DNA from: RGIG3513 sp045658985
GTDB lineage: Bacteria; Bacillota; Clostridia; Oscillospirales; Butyricicoccaceae
Length of the DNA: 21,070 nt
Reading direction: 5' to 3'
NCBI GenBank assembly: GCA_045658985.1
Contig: JAZOWC010000059.1
Coordinates: forward strand, 1 to 21,070
Shown: positions 15,103 through 21,070 of the stretch, piece by piece
Layout: every line of letters starts with the position of its first letter
Position numbering within the stretch: the stretch's first letter is position 1
The notes under the pieces: model-generated
The model's input: only the letters and a program-made list of their open reading frames with translations
Told to the model about the DNA's origin: nothing
Database searches by the model: none
Position numbers and translations under genes: made by a program

Positions 15103-16364
15103 GCGGAGACAATAATTACAACAGATTCAACGATTTCCCCTACAAAAGCTACGAGGAGATCCAGAATGACAAAAAACGCAATGCCAGGGTCAAAAAAGGC
15201 GCATTCCTGTTTGCACTGCTGGTAGTTGTGGTAGTGGGCGGCGCCCTTGCCGTGGGCGTATGGCTCAGCGGCACACCGCTTGGCGGCTTTGACAGTGGCG
15301 ACGGTCTGGGTATATTCAATGCCGGCGTGGACAAAAGTCAGTTTGCGGGAATCGCGCAGCCGGATGTATCCGACAAGAACAAGGACAAATACACCATGCC
15401 TATCCAAACCGAACCTGATGCTGAAGGCAGTCTGGTCATTGCCAACGACGTGTCGGGCGTGGTTGAGACAGCCCGTGCAAGCGTGGTGGGCATCAATGCC
15501 GAGACCTACTCCAATTTTGCAAGCATAAGCAGCGGCAGCGGTATAATTCTGTCGGAGGACGGATATATTGTCACCAATGCCCATGTCATATCGGGCGGAG
15601 ACAGTATTTCGGTCACACTTGATGACGGTACCGTATACGCGGCATACCTCATCGGCAGCGATGAGTTTACCGATCTTGCAGTCATCAAAGTAGACGCTAC
15701 CGGCCTGCCTACCGCAAAATTCGGCAACTCGGACGATATCAAAGTCGGCGAGACCGCTGTGGCAATCGGCAACCCCACGGGACAGCTGATGGGTACGGTC
15801 ACCAGCGGTATCGTGTCTGCGGTCTCGCGCAATCTTATGATCAACAACTATATGATGACTCTGCTCCAGACCGACGCATCCATCAACTCGGGCAATTCCG
15901 GCGGGCCTCTGCTCAATGCCCACGGTCAGGTTATAGGAATCAACTCGGCCAAGATATCGGCAAGCGGCTATGAGGGCATCGGCTTTGCCATCCCCATCAA
16001 CACGGTCAAGCCGATAGTCGAAGAGCTTATTGCCAACGGATACGTCTCGGGCAGACCGGTTGTGGGTCTTTCGGTCAGCGAGATCAGCAAAATGGCAAGC
16101 TCATTCTACGGAATCCCTCAGGGTCTGTATATCAATGCGGTAATGCCCGGATCTGACGCCAAAGAGCAGGGACTTCAGCAGGGAGACGTTATCACCCATA
16201 TAGGTGATGAGCGAATCGCCGATCTGTCGGGTGCAGTTGTGCTGCGCAACACACTCAAAGCGGGTGAAGAAATAGAGCTGAAGGTATATCGCCGCAACAA
16301 GACCTATACCGTACGCCTCAAGCTGTCCGAGCAGAACCGCGACAACACCGGCTACAATTTCTGA
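15099..16364 (+). CDS. Membrane-anchored HtrA/DegP-type serine protease
   Basis: This 421-residue protease acts on the outer face of the membrane in envelope protein quality control. It has a short cytosolic start, one membrane helix (about 34-56), and a flexible linker to about 115. The trypsin-like domain has the triad H162 (TNAHV), D192 (TDLAVIK) and S267 (GNSGGP). A single PDZ domain follows (about 318-412). One helix and one PDZ is the usual Firmicutes HtrA layout. The ATG overlaps the kinase stop by 4 bp and is preceded by CAGGAG. As last gene of the operon it is both the likely output and perhaps a feedback target of the two-component system. It is followed by a strong terminator. Confidence 0.95.
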   Translation: MSGDNNYNRFNDFPYKSYEEIQNDKKRNARVKKGAFLFALLVVVVVGGALAVGVWLSGTPLGGFDSGDGLGIFNAGVDKSQFAGIAQPDVSDKNKDKYTMPIQTEPDAEGSLVIANDVSGVVETARASVVGINAETYSNFASISSGSGIILSEDGYIVTNAHVISGGDSISVTLDDGTVYAAYLIGSDEFTDLAVIKVDATGLPTAKFGNSDDIKVGETAVAIGNPTGQLMGTVTSGIVSAVSRNLMINNYMMTLLQTDASINSGNSGGPLLNAHGQVIGINSAKISASGYEGIGFAIPINTVKPIVEELIANGYVSGRPVVGLSVSEISKMASSFYGIPQGLYINAVMPGSDAKEQGLQQGDVITHIGDERIADLSGAVVLRNTLKAGEEIELKVYRRNKTYTVRLKLSEQNRDNTGYNF

Positions 16365-16387
16365 CAAGTATCAACTCAACAAAAACA

Positions 16388-16421
16388 GCCCCTTGAATGA
16401 CCGTCATTCAAGGGGCATTTT
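16388..16421 (+). terminator. Terminator of the kinase-HtrA operon
   Basis: GCCCCTTGAATGA (16388-16400) and TCATTCAAGGGGC (16404-16416) form a perfect 13-bp stem with a 3-nt loop, followed by ATTTTGT. It lies about 23 bp past the HtrA stop and isolates spoVM. Confidence 0.9.
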
Positions 16422-16461
16422 GTGTCGGTGGGTAATATACTGATTAGCAGGAGGTGAAGTG

Positions 16462-16533
16462 ATGAAAGTCTATGTATACAAAGCACCTGCGCTGCTGTCA
16501 TATATCCTCAGCAAGCTGATGCCGGCAGATTAG
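16462..16533 (+). CDS. spoVM: SpoVM-like spore morphogenesis peptide
   Basis: This is a 23-residue peptide beginning MKVYVYKAP and continuing as an amphipathic helix with Leu, Ile and Lys residues. In Bacillus, SpoVM is a 26-residue peptide (starting MKFYTIKLP) that senses the curvature of the forespore membrane and anchors SpoIVA for coat assembly. The spacing of K2, Y4, K7 and P9 is identical here. GGAGGTG stands 5 nt before the ATG, stronger than chance for an ORF this short. It lies between the HtrA operon terminator and a convergent nitroreductase gene, whose stop codon overlaps its own. It is missed by ordinary length cut-offs. A weak sigma-E-like AATATACT lies about 25 nt upstream. Confidence 0.8.
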   Translation: MKVYVYKAPALLSYILSKLMPAD

Positions 16534-17057
16534 TATTTGCCGTAATGAACCTTGCTGTTGGGAAGCTCGGGCAGCTCATGGGGCTCTCTCTGCTGGGCGG
16601 GGACACCGATGGACAGTACAGCCTCGGCGCTGCAGTGATCGGGGTAGCCGAGCAGATCTCGCAGATAGCTGTCGCTGCTCTGACCGTTTTGCGCCTCGCG
16701 GCATCTCATCTGTATCCAGCAGGAACCGAGTCCCAGCGAGTGTGCCGTGAGATGCATATAAGCCATGGTGATCGAGCTGTCCTCACACCAAACGTCTGTT
16801 TTGGCGGTGTCAGCGATGACGATTACAGCGCAATCGGCCTGAGTAAGCATATCAGCCGCACCCGTCCTTGCTTTGGCGAGCTTAGAGAGCATTTCTCTGT
16901 CCCGTACTACTATAAACTCCCAGGGCTTTGCATTTTTGCCGGAGGGGGAGAGCAGACCGGCACGGAGGATGGCGTCTATGTCTTCCTGCTTGATTTTTTC
17001 ATCTGTATATTGGCGTATACTCCGCCTTGTCTGCATAAGACTGAGAAGTTCGTTCAT
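16530..17057 (-). CDS. Nitroreductase-family FMN oxidoreductase
   Basis: This 175-residue protein belongs to the small nitroreductase family, dimeric FMN enzymes that reduce nitro compounds, quinones or other acceptors with NAD(P)H. Visible signatures are TRRSIRQYTDEKI (10-22, phosphate of FMN), SPSGKNAKPWEFIVV (37-51), AYMHLTAHSLGLGSCWI (about 99-115) and a C-terminal VLSIGVPAQ followed by KVHYGKY. The physiological substrate cannot be told from sequence. AAGGAG precedes the ATG at 17057. It follows the double-phosphatase gene by 65 bp in the same direction. Its stop overlaps the stop of spoVM on the other strand, leaving no room for a terminator between them. Confidence 0.92.
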   Translation of the reverse strand: MNELLSLMQTRRSIRQYTDEKIKQEDIDAILRAGLLSPSGKNAKPWEFIVVRDREMLSKLAKARTGAADMLTQADCAVIVIADTAKTDVWCEDSSITMAYMHLTAHSLGLGSCWIQMRCREAQNGQSSDSYLRDLLGYPDHCSAEAVLSIGVPAQQREPHELPELPNSKVHYGKY

Positions 17058-17122
17058 AGTATGCTCCTTTCTGAGCTGTCAAGAATATTATCTTTACACT
17101 TACTTGTTTATAAGGTTGCAAA

Positions 17123-18301
17123 TCAATCTGCTTTGTACATATAATTCCAGCAGACCAGCCGCCAGTTGTGTCCGTCAAACTTGAATATATGTATGCCGCA
17201 GTTTACCGACTCCAGCGCTGTTCGGTCATAATCGCCCTTGACGGCTATCTCAAGCATTGTGTTCATAGTGCCGTTGTGAGCAAATACGATTGAGGTTTTG
17301 GCGCTGCCTGCCTCAATGATTTTCAAGAACCGCTCAATACGCGCCTTCATCTGAGGTGCCGTCTCGCCGTCAAAATCGGTGTAATCGCGCTTTATCATAA
17401 ACTCCCGTCCGTATTTTTGGGCGGCGTCTTTGATGCTTGTACCGGTGAGATTGCCCTCGTCTATTTCCCGTACCAGAGGAGTGATGGCGGCATCAAACCC
17501 GGGCAGAGCAAGCTTTTGCGTGTCCCGTGCTCTGGTGAGATCGCTGGCATAGACCGCGTCATACCTGTGCATGGCCAGCACGGGGCGGATGCTTTCTGCC
17601 TCGCTCCTGCCCCTTGGAGTAAGCATATAATCGTGCTGTCCGCCGAACACGTCGGCAATGTTGGCCTCAGACTGTCCGTGACGGACGAGGAACAGTGCCT
17701 TCTCACCCTCGCCTATGGAGTCGGGATCAAATCTGTGCATATAGTCCCAGCACAGGAGATTCCACTTTGTTCCGTCAAACTCGAACACATTGATGGCACA
17801 GTTGTGAGAAAAAGCCGCGTTATAATCATACTCACAGCCAAAAACGAGCTTTAGCATACAGCACATAATGCCGTTGTGAGCGAAAGCTGCTGCGTTATCG
17901 CAGGGAGCTTGCTCCAACTGAGTCAAAAACTCACGAAGCCGTCTGCATACGTCGTCGGTGTTCTCGCCGCCAAACTGTCTGTAATCGCGGCAGGCCTTGA
18001 ATGCGCGTCCGAACTCGCGGTTTGTATCCTCAAACTTTCTGCCTGCAATGTGTCCTACGTCATATTCCCGAAGCAGGGGAGTCTGCACGGCGACAGCGTT
18101 GGGCAAAGCATACTTCTGGGTATCAACGGCGCGGCTGAGATCACTGGAAAAAACTTTGTCAAACTTTATATCGGAAAGAATGGGAGCGATATTCTCAGCC
18201 TCCATGATGCCTTGAGAGGTAAGCTTAACGTCTAGCTGGCCGGCGTGTGTCATGGTGAAATTAGCCTCACTCTGTCCGTGACGAATAAGAAACAATCTCA
18301 T
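17123..18301 (-). CDS. Tandem (two-domain) histidine phosphatase
   Basis: This 392-residue protein is made of two complete histidine-phosphatase (phosphoglycerate mutase-like) domains in a row, about 1-195 and 200-392. Both keep the catalytic set: R7-H8-G9 and R207-H208-G209 in RHGQSEAN, a second Arg in SSDLSRAVDTQ and ASDLTRARDTQ, the acid region LLREYD and LVREID, and H142 and H342 in FAHNG. Both end with a similar FDGxxWxLxCWxYM block, so the gene arose by internal duplication and fusion. Possible substrates are small phosphorylated metabolites; the family is too broad to say more. GAGGTGG precedes the ATG at 18301. A TATAAT (18332-18327) lies 25 nt upstream. Confidence 0.9.
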   Translation of the reverse strand: MRLFLIRHGQSEANFTMTHAGQLDVKLTSQGIMEAENIAPILSDIKFDKVFSSDLSRAVDTQKYALPNAVAVQTPLLREYDVGHIAGRKFEDTNREFGRAFKACRDYRQFGGENTDDVCRRLREFLTQLEQAPCDNAAAFAHNGIMCCMLKLVFGCEYDYNAAFSHNCAINVFEFDGTKWNLLCWDYMHRFDPDSIGEGEKALFLVRHGQSEANIADVFGGQHDYMLTPRGRSEAESIRPVLAMHRYDAVYASDLTRARDTQKLALPGFDAAITPLVREIDEGNLTGTSIKDAAQKYGREFMIKRDYTDFDGETAPQMKARIERFLKIIEAGSAKTSIVFAHNGTMNTMLEIAVKGDYDRTALESVNCGIHIFKFDGHNWRLVCWNYMYKAD

Positions 18302-18326
18302 ATAACCACCTCGATTTCATATGTTG

Positions 18327-18355
18327 ATTATAACCCATAAAAAACAAAAAATCGA
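18327..18355 (-). promoter_or_regulatory. Likely promoter of the double-phosphatase gene
   Basis: On the minus strand a consensus TATAAT (18332-18327) is preceded, 17 nt upstream, by a weak TCGATT (18355-18350). The -10 lies 25 nt before the start codon. Confidence 0.5.
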
Positions 18356-18467
18356 TATCCTTTTTTGAAGAATACCGATTTTTGATAAAGCAGAATTACA
18401 ATCAAGAAATGCAACGCTTTTGAAATAGCGTTGCATTTACTGAATGATGTATCATTAAAAAGGATAT
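18355..18467. repeat. 113-bp inverted-repeat element with central hairpin
   Basis: The segment begins ATATCCTTTTT (18355-18365) and ends AAAAAGGATAT (18457-18467), a perfect 11-bp inverted repeat. Inside are a 12-bp stem, AAATGCAACGCT (18407-18418) with AGCGTTGCATTT (18427-18438), and a 6-bp palindrome arm pair AATGAT/ATCATT (18443-18456). It has no credible ORF. It could be a decayed miniature element, a small RNA, or simply terminator debris; I cannot tell which from one copy. Confidence 0.45.
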
Positions 18468-18507
18468 TCCGAAAGTTTTGCGGATGTATTTGAAGTCTTA
18501 TAAAAAT

Positions 18508-18658
18508 CACGGCAAAGCCGTGCATATAATCAAGACGGAGTTTTGCATATCATCAAGCCGCATAGTATACACGCTGATGCGTGATGATATACAGCCCAAA
18601 GGGCTGATGATATACACCGCACTTCGCGCGGTGATGATATACCAAGCCTGCGGCTTGG
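18508..18658. repeat. Array of hairpins joined by constant 8-nt linkers
   Basis: Six hairpins follow one another: CACGGC/GCCGTG (18508-18522), CAAGAC/GTTTTG (18531-18545), CACGC/GCGTG (18570-18583), CAGCCC/GGGCTG (18592-18606), CACCGC/GCGGTG (18615-18633) and CCAAGCC/GGCTTGG (18642-18658). The stems differ in sequence yet each is self-complementary. They are separated by 8-nt linkers: ATGATATA three times in the right part (18584, 18607, 18634) and its near reverse complement CATATAAT and CATATCAT in the left part (18523, 18546). Polarity flips around 18554-18569, which holds a half hairpin and an imperfect linker ATAGTATA. No ORF is credible here. The family is not known to me. Confidence 0.8.
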
Positions 18659-18660
18659 AT

Positions 18661-18695
18661 AAAAAATACCGAGAACAAAGTTCTCGGTATTTTTT
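18661..18695. terminator. Bidirectional terminator after the tRNA genes
   Basis: AAAAAATACCGAGAAC (18661-18676) pairs perfectly with the arm at 18680-18695 across a 3-nt AAA loop. With six A on one side and six T on the other it can terminate in both directions: the tRNA transcript on the minus strand and anything crossing the hairpin array on the plus strand. Its outer base is the last base of the tRNA-Leu CCA end. Confidence 0.9.
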
Positions 18696-18777
18696 GGTGC
18701 GGCCGACGAGACTTGAACTCGTACGGTTGCCCACACGCCCCTCAAACGTGCGCGTCTGCCAGTTCCGCCACGGCCGC
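18695..18777 (-). tRNA. tRNA-Leu (anticodon GAG)
   Basis: On the minus strand the acceptor arm GCGGCCG pairs with CGGCCGC, followed by A and an encoded CCA. The anticodon stem is CACGT/GCGTG with loop TTGAGGG, so the anticodon is GAG (reads CUC and CUU). A long variable arm typical of Leu tRNA (GTGGGCAACCGTAC region) and a T arm ACGAG-TTCAAGT-CTCGT are present. Length is 83 nt. It lies 3 nt after tRNA-Ala and is co-transcribed with it. Confidence 0.95.
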
Positions 18778-18780
18778 ATT

Positions 18781-18856
<76 letters not shown>

Positions 18857-18889
18857 ATACTGTGTGCAGCAGTCCGTAACAGCTTTATT

Positions 18890-18918
18890 ATAATAACACA
18901 CCCCATATTTTTTGTCAA
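18890..18918 (-). promoter_or_regulatory. Promoter of the tRNA pair
   Basis: On the minus strand a perfect TTGACA (18918-18913) and TATTAT (18895-18890) are 17 nt apart, about 33 nt before tRNA-Ala. It is divergent from the proS promoter. Confidence 0.85.
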
Positions 18919-18975
18919 TACATTATAGCAAAAAATATTACACTTTTTTCAACGATCCCCATCGGGTGATTTTTG

Positions 18976-19004
18976 TTGACTTTCGCAGACTTGTGTGATA
19001 TGTT
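18976..19004 (+). promoter_or_regulatory. Promoter of the T-box leader and proS
   Basis: TTGACT (18976-18981) and TATGTT (18999-19004) are 17 nt apart, with TGA in front of the -10 (extended -10). Transcription would start near 19011, just before the T-box leader. Confidence 0.75.
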
Positions 19005-19011
19005 ATATTTA

Positions 19012-19280
19012 ATTGAATAAAAGGCGCAGATGAGAAATATTAAGCATTAGCAAGCTTCAGAGAGAAGGCGGCAGGTGCAAGCCTTTGCTGTGATATGCCC
19101 AACCCGTCTCAGAGCCGCACGCGAAAAGGCTATAGCCGTTAAGTGTTGCCGGGGACCTCCCGTTACAGAGGCAGGAGACAGAGAGCTCCGAGAGTGCGGT
19201 TTATCCGAAATTAGGTGGTACCGCGGACATTTGTGTTGTTCGCCCTAAGCTTATTTGCTTGGGGCGATTTTTATTTTTTG
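19012..19280 (+). promoter_or_regulatory. T-box riboswitch controlling proS
   Basis: T-box leaders sense uncharged tRNA and let transcription continue into aminoacyl-tRNA synthetase genes. The Stem I base is TGAGA (19031-19035) with TCTCA (19107-19111). The AG-rich bulge CAGAGAGA is at 19058-19065 and the apical loop GGTGCAA at 19074-19080. The T-box AGGTGGTACCGCGG is at 19213-19226. GCGGT (19196-19200) with ACCGC (19220-19224) gives the antiterminator stem, leaving TGGT free to pair with the tRNA ACCA end. A likely specifier codon is CCC at 19098-19100 (Pro, followed by A); CCG at 19104-19106 is an alternative. Both fit proS downstream. Confidence 0.93.
19241..19279 (+). terminator. T-box regulated terminator
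   Basis: CGCCCTAAGC (19241-19250) pairs with GCTTGGGGCG (19257-19266), 10 bp with one G-U pair and a 6-nt loop, followed by ATTTTTATTTTTT. It forms when the cognate tRNA is charged and stops transcription before proS. Confidence 0.9.
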
Positions 19281-19303
19281 ATCAATATACGGAGGTAATA
19301 TAT

Positions 19304-21070
19304 ATGAAACTTGACAAACTTTGCGGCGAGCGTTTCAAAGAGTGGCCTTCTGACTGTGTTGTTGACAGCCATGCTCTTATGATTCGCGGCGGCTATATGA
19401 AGCCTATGGCAAACGGTATTTTTTCTCTCTATATGCCCCTCAAGCGCGTTACACGCAAGATCGAGCAGATCATCCGCGAGGAGATGGACGCTATTGACGG
19501 ACAGGAGGTTATGTTCCCCGTCTGTATGCCTGCCAACATCTGGCAGGAGTCGGGCAGATACGACAGCATCGGCAGAGAGATGATGCGTTTTAATGACCGT
19601 ACCGGCAGTCCTATGGTTCTCGGTATGACTCACGAAGAAGCCGCCGTGCATCTTGTCCGTGATTATGCCAACACCTATGCCAAGTACCCCTTTATGATCT
19701 ATCAGATCCAGACCAAGTTCCGTGACGAAGCACGTCCCAGAGCAGGCCTCATCCGCGTCCGTGAGTTCACTATGAAAGACGCATATTCCTTCCACACCAG
19801 TCAGGAGGATCTGGAGCAGTATTATGACCGCTGCTACAAAGCATATGAACGCATCTACGCCCGTGCAGGCCTGCCCAACGTTGTAGCCGTTGCATCCGAC
19901 TCGGGTATGATGGGCGGCAGCGTATCCCACGAGTTTATGCTGCTCACTCCAATCGGTGAGGACTCCATCGCTATCTGCTCCGAGTGCGACTACCGCGCCA
20001 ATATGGAAGCTGCCGAAAGCATTATCCGCAACGAGGGCAACACCGAGCTCAAGCCTCTCGAGCTTGTCAGCACTCCCGAGACCTCTACTATCGAGGCGCT
20101 GTGTGAGTTCTTCTCCTGCAAGCCTCAGGATACCTGCAAGGCCGTTATCTATCAGCGAAACCATGATGACAGCTTTGTGGTTCTGTTCATCCGCGGCGAT
20201 CTGGAAGCCAACGAGACCAAGCTGACCAATTTCCTCGGCTGCAACATCCATCCCGCCGTTATCACCGCAGAGAGCCCCGTATGCGCAGGCTTCACAGGCC
20301 CTGTCGGTCTTGACAAGAGCGTTACCGTGCTGTATGACAGCTCCCTCATCGGTCTGGAGAGCCTTATCAGCGGCGGCAACAAGCAGGATTACCATTACAC
20401 CGGCCTGAATATTGCCCGTGACATCGGCGAAGTCGAATACCACGATTTTGCCAAGATCATCGAGGGCGGCATCTGTCCCAAGTGCGGCAAGCACACCATC
20501 ACCGTATCCCGCGGCATCGAGGTTGGCAATATCTTCCAGCTTGGCACCAAGTACAGCAAGTCCATGAATATGACCTATATCGACAGCGAAGGCAAGCTCC
20601 AGAACCCCATCATGGGTTGCTACGGCATCGGTGTCGGCAGACTGGCAGCATCGGTCTGCGAGACCTATCACGATGAGTACGGCCCCATCTGGCCCATGGC
20701 TATCGCTCCCTGGCAGGTTCATCTGTGCGCCGTCCGTGCCAACGATCCCGAGGTCAAGGCTTTTGCCGACGGGCTGTACGAGAAGCTTCAGGCACAGGGC
20801 GTCGAAGTCATCTACGATGACCGCTCTGTCAGCGCAGGATTTATGTTCTCAGATGCCGACCTGCTGGGTGTTCCCGTCAGAGTCATCGTCAGCCCCAGAA
20901 ACCTCAAAGAAGGCGTCGTCGAGCTTACCACCCGCGACAAGTCCTACTCCGAGAAGATCCCCATGGACGGCATCACCGAGGCTATCGTAGCACTCATCAA
21001 GAAGCTTTCCTGGGATCACCCAAACATTATAAAAAGGCTGGCATTCTTTGGGGGGGCCGTTTTTGTCGGG
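19304..21070 (+). CDS. proS: Prolyl-tRNA synthetase (3' end unclear)
   Basis: ProRS charges tRNA-Pro. The reading frame runs 589 codons to the window edge without a stop. It is the bacterial-type enzyme: class II motif 2 region KFRDEARPRAGLIRVREFTMKDAYSFH, a YbaK-like editing insertion (about 230-380), motif 3 MGCYGIGVGRL, and the C-terminal anticodon-binding domain with IAPWQVHLCAV and DDRSVSAGFMFSDADLLGVPVRVIV. Family enzymes are usually about 570 residues. The expected end falls near residue 567 (IVALIKKL); the last 20 or so residues do not look like ProRS. The ATG at 19304 has GGAGGT 7 nt before it. Expression is under the T-box. Confidence 0.95.
   Translation, partial: MKLDKLCGERFKEWPSDCVVDSHALMIRGGYMKPMANGIFSLYMPLKRVTRKIEQIIREEMDAIDGQEVMFPVCMPANIWQESGRYDSIGREMMRFNDRTGSPMVLGMTHEEAAVHLVRDYANTYAKYPFMIYQIQTKFRDEARPRAGLIRVREFTMKDAYSFHTSQEDLEQYYDRCYKAYERIYARAGLPNVVAVASDSGMMGGSVSHEFMLLTPIGEDSIAICSECDYRANMEAAESIIRNEGNTELKPLELVSTPETSTIEALCEFFSCKPQDTCKAVIYQRNHDDSFVVLFIRGDLEANETKLTNFLGCNIHPAVITAESPVCAGFTGPVGLDKSVTVLYDSSLIGLESLISGGNKQDYHYTGLNIARDIGEVEYHDFAKIIEGGICPKCGKHTITVSRGIEVGNIFQLGTKYSKSMNMTYIDSEGKLQNPIMGCYGIGVGRLAASVCETYHDEYGPIWPMAIAPWQVHLCAVRANDPEVKAFADGLYEKLQAQGVEVIYDDRSVSAGFMFSDADLLGVPVRVIVSPRNLKEGVVELTTRDKSYSEKIPMDGITEAIVALIKKLSWDHPNIIKRLAFFGGAVFVG

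Noticed and set aside
15084..15923. 279-codon open frame on the minus strand
   Set aside because: Antisense to the HtrA-like gene; no recognisable domain.
17058..17122. Separate promoter for the nitroreductase gene
   Set aside because: TTGCAA and GATAAT-like pieces exist but at poor spacing; co-transcription with the double-phosphatase gene explains the layout as well.
18508..18658. CRISPR array
   Set aside because: The recurring piece is only 8 nt and the variable parts are self-complementary hairpins, not spacers; no cas gene is nearby.
19271..20722. 483-codon open frame on the minus strand
   Set aside because: Antisense to proS, which carries class II synthetase motifs and a T-box leader. 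The length reflects codon bias on the coding strand.

Overview
The window reads as chromosomal DNA from a spore-forming, low-to-mid GC Firmicute of class Clostridia, probably an Oscillospiraceae/Ruminococcaceae-type gut anaerobe. The evidence is the set of spoIID, spoIIQ and spoVM sporulation genes, a darA-holB-ricT cluster laid out as in Bacillus, a proS gene under T-box control, AGGAGG ribosome binding sites and TTGACA/TATAAT promoters. The taxon is an inference. I see no prophage, transposase gene, CRISPR array or integrase. Genes are densely packed on both strands.

Layout. Positions 1-5452 are a minus-strand run, read in the order femX-like aminoacyltransferase, alr-like racemase, darA (c-di-AMP receptor), holB (DNA polymerase III delta prime), ricT and guaA. 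A good promoter lies just before the first gene. The guaA gene runs off the left edge and has lost most of its glutaminase domain. Positions 5532-6584 hold gapA with its own promoter and terminator (minus). Positions 6896-7981 hold an orphan protein resembling a dead histidine kinase (plus), and 8058-8891 an unknown eight-helix membrane protein (minus). Positions 8978-10865 carry spoIID and spoIIQ (plus), separated by a hairpin that buries the spoIIQ ribosome binding site. Positions 10904-12701 hold a DUF1624 membrane protein overlapping ychF (minus). Positions 12924-16364 are a response regulator, sensor kinase and HtrA-type protease operon (plus) with a strong terminator. A 23-codon spoVM follows at 16462-16533 and overlaps, tail to tail, a nitroreductase gene (minus). 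Positions 17123-18301 encode a fused pair of histidine-phosphatase domains (minus).

Positions 18302-18694 have no gene but much structure: a 113-bp inverted-repeat element, then an array of short hairpins with unrelated stems joined by near-constant 8-nt linkers. A bidirectional terminator, tRNA-Leu(GAG), tRNA-Ala(GGC) and their promoter follow on the minus strand. From about 18976 to the right edge lies a plus-strand T-box leader and proS, whose frame has no stop before the window ends.

The functional themes are cell wall and sporulation (racemase, FemX, SpoIID, SpoIIQ, SpoVM, HtrA), nucleotide and c-di-AMP signalling (GuaA, DarA), and core information processing (HolB, YchF, ProRS, tRNAs). 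The points most worth a second look are the hairpin array, the GuaA with a decayed glutaminase domain, the pseudokinase-like orphan, the fused double histidine phosphatase, and the small features easy to miss (spoVM, the hairpin over the spoIIQ ribosome binding site).
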